Below are positions 9,401-19,000 of a DNA stretch of 64,000 nucleotides, piece by piece. A model generated the notes under the pieces. The model had not been told where the DNA came from, searched no databases, and saw only the letters and a list, made by a program, of their open reading frames with translations. Source of the stretch: Amoebophrya sp. A120 (lineage: Eukaryota > Sar > Dinophyceae > Syndiniales > Amoebophryaceae); the NCBI GenBank assembly GCA_905178155.1, contig CAJINV010000005.1:8688903-8752902 (forward strand), written 5' to 3'. Position 1 is the stretch's first letter. Each line of letters opens with the position of its first letter. Position numbers and translations under genes: made by a program.

Positions 9401-12281
9401 GCGAAGTAAATGCTCCCACCGTCAATTTTCCCATCCCACACTTTGCTGCACGGGAAGAGGTCGTCCAGCAAAATGCCCCGCCACTGCCCGGCGATATCCA
9501 CAAGAAATTTCCCGTACATGTACAAATGCGGTCCCTGCATGACAAAACTTGGCTTCGATCCTAGTTTAGCATGACACGTTTTACGGTCCAAATTGGTGAA
9601 ATTTGTGATGCATGTTGTACATGTAGGGGAAATTTGTATTGCATAGGCGAAGCAGAGTTGCACCAAGTAGGCGCCGTGCTTGTTGTGGTCTTTTTTGTTG
9701 AAAAAAAGTTTCTCGACCAAATATGGTTTCAGAGCGACGACGGACAAGGCTCCAGCGAACCAGCAGTTTCCTATCGCACCCTGCACGACGTCCTCCGCTC
9801 GGGCTTCTTCGCGTATCACCTTCCACGGCTGCCCTAACGTGTTCCCGTGCTCGTCGCGGAGGAAGCCGGCGCAAAGTCGGGACTTCAGCGAGTTGTCGGT
9901 GATGGTCGGATACAGCATGTCCGTGATTGGGTCGCTGCTGCTCGAGCATTATCCTGTGCAAAAGTATTGTACTCGGATATTGAATGCTATTCTTGCATGA
10001 CAGATCTACTTTTTTTACCTTAATTTGCAAGACAAATTCAAGGCTCTTCTTTTGAAGAAGTTTGTCATGCGCTTTATGCAGCTAGCACGTTACTCTTACT
10101 TTTGCAATGCATAAACACGGTCGCAGCCACGCGCTCGGGCGGAAGTGGAACTTCGTTACGGAAACATTCGTCGGCTTCGCTCGGCAGTGCCCGCTATGCA
10201 TTGCAAAAGTATCGTATTAGTATAAACTGCATTACAAATGTCCTCAGCATTAGAAATGAAATTTGTAATGCGGATTTGTCTTCAGAAAAATATTTGTAAT
10301 GCATGACAGCGATTACTACGAGTTGTACGATACTTTTGCACAGGATACCCGCACAGGATGCTGTCCAGCTTCGCTTGGAGACTTATCGCCTCCTGCTGCG
10401 TGGTATGCATTGCAAATATTTCTGGGTCTGGACGCGAACTTCTATCTAATGCGTATCTTGCATTCCTGGAAAATCTGTGTTGCATGAGCAGCAAATGAGC
10501 GGCTTTCCTTGTTATGCAAAAAGGCGATTTGTCATGCGCGTCACGACGCAGCAGAAAGCGTTTCGAAAGTTTGTCATGCTTGGCTGCCATTGCAAGCGTT
10601 CTTGCAGTCATGCGCAATTCAGCATCACAGGTTTCTAGACCCAGACACATTTGGACTGCATACGTTGCTGGTTTTTTAAACAGCGGCGGCAGCGGGTTTC
10701 GTTTGTGGCAGTTGAAGCACTCCCAGGTTTTCCCGTCTTCGGGGTCTGCGTAGAGAATTTTGTCGGAGGCTACGAATTGGTAGTCGATGTAGGGCATCCT
10801 GTGCAAAAGTATCGCACTCGTAGTCGTTGTATTGCAGTCATGCATTGCAAATTTTTTTCTGAAGCTAAATCCGCACTAGAAATTTTATTTCTCATGCTGA
10901 GGAAATTTGTATATGCATTTATACGAGTACCATACTTTTGCAATGCATATAGGGCTCCCCGAGCTGGGCCTGGATCGCGTTCACCTCGTCGACTTGCGTT
11001 TATGCATCGCAAATATGTCTGGGTCTGGCAACTTGTGTTGCTGTGGCTGATAGATACCTGCATTACAGACTGGCTGCTTCGATACGGCACAACAGCATGA
11101 GAGGTTTACCTCAGCTCTTTGCGGATTCATTCGCATGTAGCATTACAAACTGCCATCCAGCACGACAAGAAAACTGACCAATCGCATTCCTGCATTACAC
11201 ATCTTGTCGTCCTTAAAGTCCCGCATCACAAATCCAGACCCATACACATTTGGATGTGCAATGCATAGCTTCGGGTCTATCACGATGTTCTCGTCCGTGA
11301 ACCGCACAAATTCCACGTCCTGCCGGTCTTTCAACCCCATCGGATCGTCGTCCGCGTCATCTTCGCCGTTTCTTTCCCCAGTAGTTGTTTTCTGCTTTTT
11401 ATGTACCTGTCCGTCCCCCTCTCCCATCGACATGGCGAGCGCGGCGATCAGCTCTTCGTCCTCCTCATTGTGGGACATGGAAACGTCTAAATCGTTGTTC
11501 GCTGTTCCTGTTTATGCATTGCAAAAGTATCGTACTCGTATAAATGCATGACAAATTCCCTCCGCATGAGAAATAAAATCTGTAATGAGAATTCACCTTG
11601 AGCAAAGCATTTGTAATGCATGACTGTAATACGAGTACGATACTTTTGCACAGGATACTGTTCCACCATTGGCGCCACTACTGCTTGCTGATCCTCCTCC
11701 TGTTGTGTTTGTATTTGCTATGAGAGTGCAGAACTCCACCCCCTCATGGTCCTCATCGGTGCTATGCCTATGGCATGAAGATGAACAGCATCACAACCAC
11801 CAACACACGTGGAGCCTGTGCATGACAAGTTCACACGCCGAGAGTACTGAGTGTTAGTACTGTTGCGGCTTCCGGATTTTGTATATGCAAATAATGCCAC
11901 AAGGCACCAACTGGATTTTTTTGAGTTTTGCATTACAAATGGGCGGCAATTGTGCACTTTCATATTTGCGTTGTCCCCTCTCGCGGATTTCATCGGTTCA
12001 TCCTCCGCATCATCGTCCATGGAGAGCAGAATACACTCGATGAGCTCATTCGCCTCTTGCAAAGCCGCCGTGTCATTCTCCGAATAGATCCAAATCCCCT
12101 CATCCTTCCGGAATTTCAGAGACAGCAGCAAAGCGTGGCCCGGGACTGGGATCTCGTTGAGCCAGGTTTTGTTTTTGATGATACTATCGTTGTTCACGGT
12201 GCCGGCAAGGAGTTTGGTGAGGGCTTGGAACGTTTTTTTCGGCCTCGGGGTTTCCTGGATCGATTCGATAAGGTCCTCCAT
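3413..12281 (-). CDS. calpain cysteine protease with PUB-like region and ubiquitin-interacting motif
   Basis: Twenty-two exons, ATG at 12281, TGA at 3413. Domains in order: a PUB-like region (exon 1, about 100 aa); a ubiquitin-interacting motif EEDEELIAALAMSMGEG (exon at 11512-11268); a WECFNCHKRN segment resembling half of a RanBP2 zinc finger (10795-10663); then the calpain core. The catalytic Cys is in GAIGNCWFAGA (exon 9949-9646), His in GLQSPHAYGV and Asn in KIRNPWGE (exon 8748-8535), so the triad is complete. SIFWMKFEDL closes the protease domain and GGYTYLVVPLSF belongs to a C2-like domain (7565-6288). Calpains are Ca2+-regulated cytosolic proteases. The frame is kept across nearly all introners. 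The last exons (about 4592-3413, Pro/Gly-rich, ending EMKERGG) could belong to a separate gene, because the junction at about 4591-4838 is unresolved. Confidence 0.88.
3504..3790. mobile_element. introner, family I
   Basis: Inverted ends TATCCCGAGTAAAAACATCC and its partner reading inward from 3790, both running into CCCCACCCCAT. Splits the last coding exon of the calpain-gene tail. Single copy in the window; the imperfect flanking repeat leaves the junction uncertain by a few bases. Confidence 0.6.
3882..3997. mobile_element. introner, family J (short)
   Basis: 116 bp, TSD AACA. Ends TATCCTGAGACAAAAAC and, inverted, TATCCACAAGAAACAAAG. Removal joins coding text EEALLLEEAMKM in frame. Confidence 0.75.
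4055..4201. mobile_element. introner, family A
   Basis: TSD GGCG. Ends ATATCCTGTGCAAAAG and CTTTTGCAATTCATA. Removal joins TGAAGSIAKAS in frame. Confidence 0.85.
4591..4838. mobile_element. possible introner, family O
   Basis: Weak inverted ends: AGAAAAAAGCGCTTCACTGT on the left pairs loosely with the complement of ACTACAGTTTTTTCT on the right, plus CACTGTAT/ATACAG. No clean TSD. It separates the C2-like end of the calpain from the Pro/Gly-rich tail, so it decides whether these are one gene or two. Confidence 0.4.
4895..5047. mobile_element. introner, family A
   Basis: TSD TGCT. Ends ATCCTTTGCAGAAG and CTTTTGCCCAGGAT. Removal joins VIPPKQKLIINVG in the calpain. Confidence 0.85.
5103..6287. 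mobile_element. giant introner, family B, with minisatellite cargo
   Basis: 1185 bp, TSD ATTC at 5099-5102 and 6288-6291. Inner repeats ATATGTCCTCTGAGTCTGG and its complement mark a variant B terminus. The middle (about 5165-5760) is G-rich then C-rich minisatellite. Removal joins TESLGMCGSRVSAV in the calpain frame, so it is read as an intron despite its size. Confidence 0.8.
5165..5760. repeat. minisatellite cargo inside giant family B introner
   Basis: 5165-5440 repeats the purine-rich word GAGGTCGACAGAGGTC/GAGGTGGCCGAGAG. 5440-5490 carries its inverse, ACCTCTCGGCCACCTCT. 5640-5740 repeats CTACCCTCTCGCG about every 10-13 bases. The opposed strands could fold back on each other. Confidence 0.8.
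6572..6833. mobile_element. introner, family B
   Basis: Ends TATCAAATGCAAATATGTC and GACATATTTGCATTTGATA; short TSD GCA. Removal joins VVIHCYHKISGP in the calpain. Confidence 0.85.
7179..7479. mobile_element. introner, family N
   Basis: 301 bp, TSD ACC. Ends ATTCTGAGCAAAAACG and CGCTTTTGCTCAGAATA. Only copy of its family here. Removal joins TSSAGGDPGEVIEF in the calpain C2-like region. Confidence 0.75.
7566..7716. mobile_element. introner, family A
   Basis: TSD TCCGA. Ends TATGAACTGCAAAAG and CTATTGCACAGGATA. Removal joins LRKYFGQVEVCRV at the end of the calpain protease domain. Confidence 0.88.
7826..8154. mobile_element. introner, family E (diverged)
   Basis: Ends TATTGTGAGGAAAAATCTCC and, inverted, CTATCAAAGTGAAATAACCC; inner TTTGTGATGC and CACAAATC words. 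Imperfect flanking repeat GGAAC/GAAAC. Confidence 0.7.
8204..8534. mobile_element. introner, family E
   Basis: TSD CCAGG. Ends TATCAAAAGGAAAAATCCCC and, on the right, GGGGATTTTTCCGTACGATA. Removal joins RAPQTWKGDFGSEW in the calpain. Confidence 0.85.
8749..8928. mobile_element. diverged introner, family A
   Basis: Ends TATGGGCCGCAAAAGTATCG and AAATTTTGCGATGCATA. Flanking repeats ACCGG/ATCGG match only in part, suggesting an older copy. Confidence 0.65.
9117..9256 (-). other. GT-AG intron in calpain gene
   Basis: 140 nt on the minus strand, from GTATAGACAT to AATTACAG. Joining gives ALGLLTGYPVETM, as expected of a calpain. It contains TGTGATGCATAG, a word shared with introners. Confidence 0.8.
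9495..9645. mobile_element. introner, family K
   Basis: TSD GGCGA. Terminal repeats contain AAATTTCCCGTACATGTACA and, on the right, TGTACATGTAGGGGAAATTT. Removal joins LCFAGQWRGILLDD between the Cys and the next calpain block. Confidence 0.85.
9950..10113. mobile_element. introner, family A
   Basis: Ends ATCCTGTGCAAAAGTATTG and CTTTTGCAATGCATA. No clear TSD; inner repeats are diverged. Confidence 0.75.
10195..10347. mobile_element. introner, family A
   Basis: TSD CCCGC. Ends TATGCATTGCAAAAG and CTTTTGCACAGGATA. Lies in the linker exons before the calpain core. Confidence 0.88.
10404..10662. mobile_element. introner, family B
   Basis: Ends TATGCATTGCAAATATTTC and CAGACACATTTGGACTGCATA. Flanking repeat CGTGG/CGTTG is imperfect. 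Note the outer ATGCATTGCAAA shared with family A. Confidence 0.75.
10796..10949. mobile_element. introner, family A
   Basis: TSD TAGGGC (6 bp). Removal joins AQLGEPYIDYQFV in the calpain gene. Confidence 0.88.
11002..11267. mobile_element. introner, family B
   Basis: Ends TATGCATCGCAAATATGTC and CACATTTGGATGTGCAATGCATA. The right inner repeat carries a small insertion relative to other B copies. Confidence 0.75.
11513..11657. mobile_element. introner, family A
   Basis: TSD CTGTT. Ends TATGCATTGCAAAAG and CTTTTGCACAGGATA. Lies just upstream (in gene sense) of the ubiquitin-interacting motif exon. Confidence 0.9.
11719..11963. mobile_element. introner, family H
   Basis: TSD ATTTGC. Ends TATGAGAGTGCAGAA and TTGTGCACTTTCAT. 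Removal joins GDNANTNTTGGGS in the calpain gene. Second copy at 34595-34808. Confidence 0.8.
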
Positions 12282-13093
12282 TTTCTTGATAATATTCTGG
12301 GAAATGACTTTGGTTTTGGAGCAGTTCGTGTTTTAAAAAGAATACCGGTTCAATTTAGAAGCAACTCCTCGTCGTGAAACCACGGGGACTACAATCAACG
12401 GCTCTACAACTATATGCTACGATTCTACAGCGCTATCTTCGCACAATGTTAATGTTGCCTGAAGACGCCTTGGATGAGAAGAAGGTGAATGAGAAAGCAG
12501 AAAGCCACCCCCTTAACAGCCTTTATGTGTGGTATCACGAAGTCAGATAATTTTGAAGCAAAAAACAGTGCATATTTATCTTCTGTGTCTTGAAGTCATA
12601 AACTACGACCCCCCAGAAAGATACACCCTGATGATTTTGAACACCGGGCTCCTGTAGGTCCCAGAAAACGACGTATCAGTTTTCGCTGTGTAAAACTTAC
12701 AAGTAGTTCCCCATGCTTTTTTACTCATCCAGGTGGTATATTAATCTTCACGTAGAAGAAGATGCGTGATTAAAACATTAGTGCGAATAATTCATGCTTC
12801 TGTATTCTCATGAGCAGCTGTCGAAGAAGGTGATCCAAAAATGTGCCGTGTCCGTATCAGACACGAACAGAAGATGCGCATTGCAAATAGTAAAGACTAA
12901 GAATGAGTAGTTACTTACCTTCGACGTAGTTGTGGAAGGAACAAATGCAAAAGTGAGACCCTAAAGGTTTTCTTCAAAATCAAAATCTATCGAGCATGAA
13001 CAACATGATGAACAAGGTCTGATCTATCACGACGTCGTGCAAAAGTGAAGAAACGCCGTCCCAAATCTATTGCAAGACACCTTTTCACAGCCT
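12282..13093. other. intergenic spacer
   Basis: About 0.8 kb of AT-leaning sequence between the calpain start and the 3' end of the next gene upstream. An in-frame TAA lies about 50 bases before the calpain ATG. No repeat or RNA gene recognised. Confidence 0.5.
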
Positions 13094-16000
13094 CTAAGGC
13101 ACATACGATTGGATCCCATCGCCGCGACCATAATTCATTCCCAGTTCTGCAGGAGCTCCAGGTCGTCCTGCCGCGGCACTACTAGAGGACGCCGATGCAA
13201 CTACTACTCCATCGCCGCCACGGCCGCCACCAAGCTGCGATGCTTGTTCGGGAAGAAAATGGTGCGGGACGTTGGATGCCAGCGGCAGATGCGAGACTAC
13301 ACGGCGATCGACAGATTGAGCTTGTAGCGGTGGAAGGTCAACATGTCCTTGCGGTTGCTGCTGTAGTCCGGACGACCACGCTGATCCGCCGGGTCTCTGC
13401 TCAGAATTGATCGACAACGGTGAGAACGAGTTCTGCTGCACGAGAACTTGTTGCGGGCCCGGTAGTGGTGATGGTAGACTTCTACTTGTGCCACCCATTT
13501 GATCTGCCATTTGCAAAGAGGAGATCAGCTGCCTCGTCGAGGTTCCCTGCGGCTGCCGGTAGGTTTGTTGGAGGGTTTGTAACCCTGGAGCTGCTGCTGC
13601 GGCCGTAGTTGTTGTACTGGAAAAGGCTGTTGCCGCCGCTGCTGCTGCTGCTACGCCAGACGTCGCTCCAGTTGCACCAGTCGCAGCTGCTGTTGATGTT
13701 CCCACGGGATACAGTGCAAACGCCGGCGAAGCCGTTGAGTTCTCGTGCTCCAGCATCGCGAGACTGTGTGCAGAAAGCACTTGTTCGGGAAAATGCGGGG
13801 TGCCGCTGCCACGTTGATCTGGTACTACTAGCACACCCCCTCCTGCACCTCCTGCTACATTCATATAGAAGCGTCAGGATTGAAATCGTCAAAGTTGAAA
13901 TAGTTTGTGATGCATAAAATGCAAGGTATGATGTGCGTGTCTTGCCGGGATGACGAGTGAGGCCGACTGTCAGCCTGTTTAGGGTTTGAAATAGAGCTGC
14001 TAAAGTAGCATGACAAAAGCATTCGTCTGTGCCCACACAGCATGACAAATTGGATTCCGGTGCGCGGAAAATTTGTCATGCGCCACTTGAAAACTGGGTT
14101 CCAACTGGCATCCATTTTATGCATAACAAATCATTTCAACTTTGTCGATTTCAAACCTGACGCTTCCATAATTCACCCCGCTGTCGTACCGCTGGACGGG
14201 AACTTGCAATTGCATGTGGTACGAGGAACTGGCCTTCACCGTGGTGGTTCTCTTGCAGCTCCGTAGCGCGGCCATGGATGCGGCTGTCCGTTCCGCATTA
14301 CAAAGATCATACTCTGCTGCGTCCTCCACCCGCAACACAGATTCGATCACCTCTTCAAATTCCTGCGCTAAATGCTGGAAATTATTGCACGACTCTGCTA
14401 ACCGTCGATGCGCCAAAAATATCAACTGCGAAAGTATCGTAGTCGTAGTGATTGCACTACTGCATGACAAATCTTTTGTTTTACCTGAATCACCATGACA
14501 AATTCCATTTTTCCTTCTGGGCAAATTTGTAATGCAAGCTATACTAGTACGATACCTTTGCAATGCATAAAAACGGAAAGTGGGGAGTCGCTCGAGGCCC
14601 AGAGGCAGACATCGTCTAGTTCGCTGTCGTCGTAGAGGTAGGCGTTGAGCTGTTTCGCGGTCGTCGGTCGGTCGGGCTTTTCTTGTTGATTCGTGGTATC
14701 ATTATTGTTCTCGTGATTGTCACCAGCTTTATTCTTATTGTTGTTTCTACGGCAACAGCCGAAAAATGATTTTCTCGAACAAACACTATCGCCTCGTCTT
14801 CGTCCGCAGCAACACCCCTTCTTCCCCCGTTTTCGCCAATTCCGCCTTCTACTTTGGCAGCACATCGGGCAGCAACCCGGAAATTGTAGGCAGAGCAGGA
14901 GGTTCAACGTTCCAAACACCGCTCTTTTCAACATTTTGCACGAACCTCGCACACACCGGCCGAAGCACTTCTTGAAAGTCGTTGTGCATTTGGCGCAAGT
15001 TGAAGAGCCGGCTTTTTCAAGCTTTTCCTCGTCCTTGAAATCCTGCAATCGGTCGAACAGAGTTTCGATATTCCTCTCGCACACCAAGCTGCTTCCTAAG
15101 ATGTCTTGGAGAATGTGCGCAAGGTTGTCCTTATGGTTTTTATTTCCATTTGTTCTTGGATTATCGTCGTCGTCGGAAGAAGCGTCTGTTTCACCGCCGT
15201 CCGAACTGCTCTCCGCTCCGGGTCCGACCCCCGCGCCAGCACTCCCCCCGCCCGGGGAGCTGTAGTGCTGTGAGAGAGGGGAAGTTGGGTTGCCCAGTAT
15301 GTTGGCCTGTTCTTCGTCTTGGAACAGGCTGATGCTGTTTGCAGCTCTTGCAGATCGCCGCTGTGGTGCAGAAGAAGAAGCAGAACCCGCGTTACTATTC
15401 CTGGATGCAGCATTTGCATTTGAATTTATGTCTCCGCCAGCGACCTCCACACCAGTTCCTGAATGAAACGCTAAAGGTAATGCGCTAGTACATTCTCCCA
15501 TGACAATTTGAAATTCCTGCAGCAACGCGAGCTTGTCCCGTCCAAACAAATCTCCAACCAGCGATAAATAGAAGTTGAACTCCCGCTCGACCTCGTCCGC
15601 CAAACTGTCATGCGCTTTCCCCAACGCGGTCAGCTGCGTGCAGTAGTTTTGCAGCTCTCTTTTCTGGAATTCCGCGATTCTCACCTTCGCGTCCTCGTCG
15701 CAAAGAATATTAGGTCGTTGCACCTGTCCAGTAGCTGGTGCTGGTGTCGGGGCCTTCAAAAGTTGCATCAGGGCCGGGGAGGAAGTGACCACTGGCGGTG
15801 TCCCCGCCGGAGCTGCGAGGCCTGCTTGTGTTCCTTCTTGTCCCACCCCGCGGCCACGGCCTCGGGTGACGTGGATTTGTCTGGCACTCTCTGCATTCCC
15901 CTTCTCCACGTCCGCGAGCCTTCTTGCGAAGCTGTAGTTATCAGGTGTGTCAGGATATCCAAGAAAAAAACATTGTAGGTGTAACTTTTTTGGAGGAACA

Positions 16001-19000
16001 GCATTACAAATCTGTCTGGCATGACAGCAAAAACCTGTCATGCGCAGATACTAAGTGAAAACGCCCGCTAGTGGACCCTACAATGCAGGCCAAGCATGAC
16101 AGACGCAATCATCTTGCATGTTCCGCATCACAAATTTACACTAACAACGTTTTTTTCTTGGATACAGGACGCTCAGGATCTAGTACCTCATCGTGGTCAA
16201 CTACATGCTGTTGTGAAAATCCACCTCTTATCAAATGCAAATATGTCCGGGCTTGGAGGACCGCAGAAGCTTGTCATGCTGTTTTTCCGTGACCCGAAAG
16301 GTCTGGCATGCAGACCCTAGCATTACAGGTTTTGAGAAGGTATCGCAATGCCTAATCCGCATGAAAAATCCCATCTTTCGGCGACACACGGTGGGCCACT
16401 TTTGCTGTCCACACATGACAGATTTTTGTGTGATTTGGAATGTGCATGACAAGTTCGCATCCTTCCAGACCCAGGAGGGATATTTGCAATGCATACCTCC
16501 GCCGCTAGACCCGCGGCCACTTGTAGTTCCATTGGAGCTTCTCCTAGTCCGTGCCGTCGACCCACTCGTCTGCTGTGCTACAACGGCCTGCTCGTCAGCA
16601 CCGGCGGTGTCGCGGTCACCATTTCCGGTGCCATGCTGTTGCCCGTGGTTGTTCCCCGCTGCTGGTGTTGGTAACAGTGACGAAGTGCTGGTTCTAACTG
16701 CGTTCGATCCTGTGCCAGCACGATTTTCAAAGCCACCTCCCATCCCCGAACCGCCACTGTCTCTGCTTCTGCCGGAATTCGCAAGCAATCCCCGGCGACT
16801 CTGACGGGTCGACATAGCATTGAGATCCGCACCGCCTGCAATGCTCCTTCCACCTACCGACCCACTCGCCCCCCCGCCTCCACCACCGCTCGTTCTTTGC
16901 GAGTTTGTCGCGGTAAACATCTGTCTCCTGACCTTCAACAGGTCGGATCTGTGACAATCCTTGATCGCTTCCACCTCATCCGTGTGTGAACTGGGTCCGC
17001 CAAACAACCCGGCCTTGTTGTTGAACGCACCTGCGCCACTTGTCCCGGACCGTTTGAAGAAGTGAAAGGAGGACTTTCGTTCCAATCTCACCGTTTTCAG
17101 ACTCGTCGCGGATTTTGCACGCACGAGTTGGTCGAAGCGCGACAGGTTCGTGTTTTCCCGTTGGAGGGTCATTTGCTGGGATTGGGATTGGGAATGTGAG
17201 TGGTGGTGGTCATCTTCAGCAGCTTCCTCCTGGCTTGTTCCGGTATTCATTGCGTAGTTCATCTCACCGTCAAGACCGGTACTGCAGCCGATACGACCGT
17301 CACCACCATCGGTGCAGCCGGTGCAAGAACTACTCAGCAACACCAGTGACAACTCCCGACTGTAATCTCGCCACTGTTTGATACTGTAACGGAGGATCTT
17401 CAACTTTTCTACCTTCTTTTCTAAGCTCGTCAGCTGCTCTTCCAACAATAAATGCCTCGGCTCCTGTATCCTGTGCAAAAGTGTCGCACTCGTAATCGTA
17501 TTGCAGTCATGCATTACAAATCTTTTTCTTGAGGCAGATCAGCATTACAAATTTTATTTCTCATGCTGACGAAATTTGTAATGCATTTATACGAGTAAGA
17601 TGCTTTTGCAGTTCATATCCTGCCACCGCAAGCTCGCCCTGGCCACCCAGATGGCGAAAATCACGGGTAAGTAGACTGTCAGTTTCAGCATGCCATGCGC
17701 GATATGCATTGCAAAAGTATCGCACTAGTATAAACTGCATGACAAATTTGCTCAAGATTAAAAATGCAATTTGTAATGCTGTTTTCGCTTAGAAAGTCGA
17801 TCTGTCATGCATGGCTGCAACTAGTACGAGTGCGATACTTTTGCACTGGATATGCGAAGGCGCCGGTGGTGATGCAGCCCGCTTGGCCCAGCCAGTAGGT
17901 GACCACCATACCAGAAAATAACGGGAACATCTGCCCACGTAAAACGTCGTTTTTCAAAATCGACATGATCTGCCGGGTTCTGGTTCTTAATTGCAAACTG
18001 GTGTACGCGCGTTTCGTCCGTTCATTCGGATCCGCGTTGGTGGTGGTAGTAGAGTATGCTGTGCAAAAGTATCGCACTCGTATAAATGCATTACAAATCT
18101 CCTCAGCATGAGAAATAAAATTTGTAGTGCTGATTTGCCTTCGGAACAAGATTACTATCTAAACTGCAGCAGCTGGTCAAAAATGCAGGCGAGGGGTATG
18201 TTCTGGGGTATGTTCGGGGGTGTGTCAGGGGTATGCAAATGGCCGTCAATCACGGGCGGAATGCAATTTTTTGGCGAAAAAGCAACAGGCGGGGTATAAA
18301 CATACCCCAGACACACCCCAGACACACCCCAGACACACCCCAGACATACCCCAGACAGACCCCCGAACACACCCCAGGCAAAAAGTCCGAACATACCCCA
18401 GACACACCCCGGACACACCCCGGGCCGACTTTCCGACACACCCCGGGCAGACTTTTGGACACACCCCGGACACACTTTGGGACCTCGCCACGCGAGATGT
18501 GCAATGGCGGACTCCAGTTTGTCACGCAGGCCGCCAGCCTGTCGAGCTTCCCGGGCCCCGTTGGCAAGGCCCAGGGACGAAAGGCGCCCTCGGTCAGCGC
18601 GGGGGCCCTGTCCCCGCGTCATGACCTGGGGGCCAGCTTTGGGCGCTTCCCGGACACCGTACGGCCCAGGGGCAAAAGCCCTAGGTCAGCGCGGGGACTC
18701 GGTCCTCGCGTCATGACCTAGGGGCCAGCTATGGGCGCTTACATCCCGGAAACCACCCGCACGGCCCAGGAGGAACAAAAGCCCTAGGTCAGCTCGGGGA
18801 CTCGGTCCCCGCGTCATGACCTAGGGGCCAGCTTTGGGCGCTTCCCGGAAACTAACCGGCCGCACGGCCGAGGAGCAAAGGCCCTAGGTCAGCGCGGGGA
18901 CTCGGTCCCCGCGTCATGACCTGGGGGCCAGCTTTGGGCGCTTCCCGGAAACTAACCGCACGGCCCAGGGGCAAAAGCCCTAGGTCAGCGCGGGGACTCG

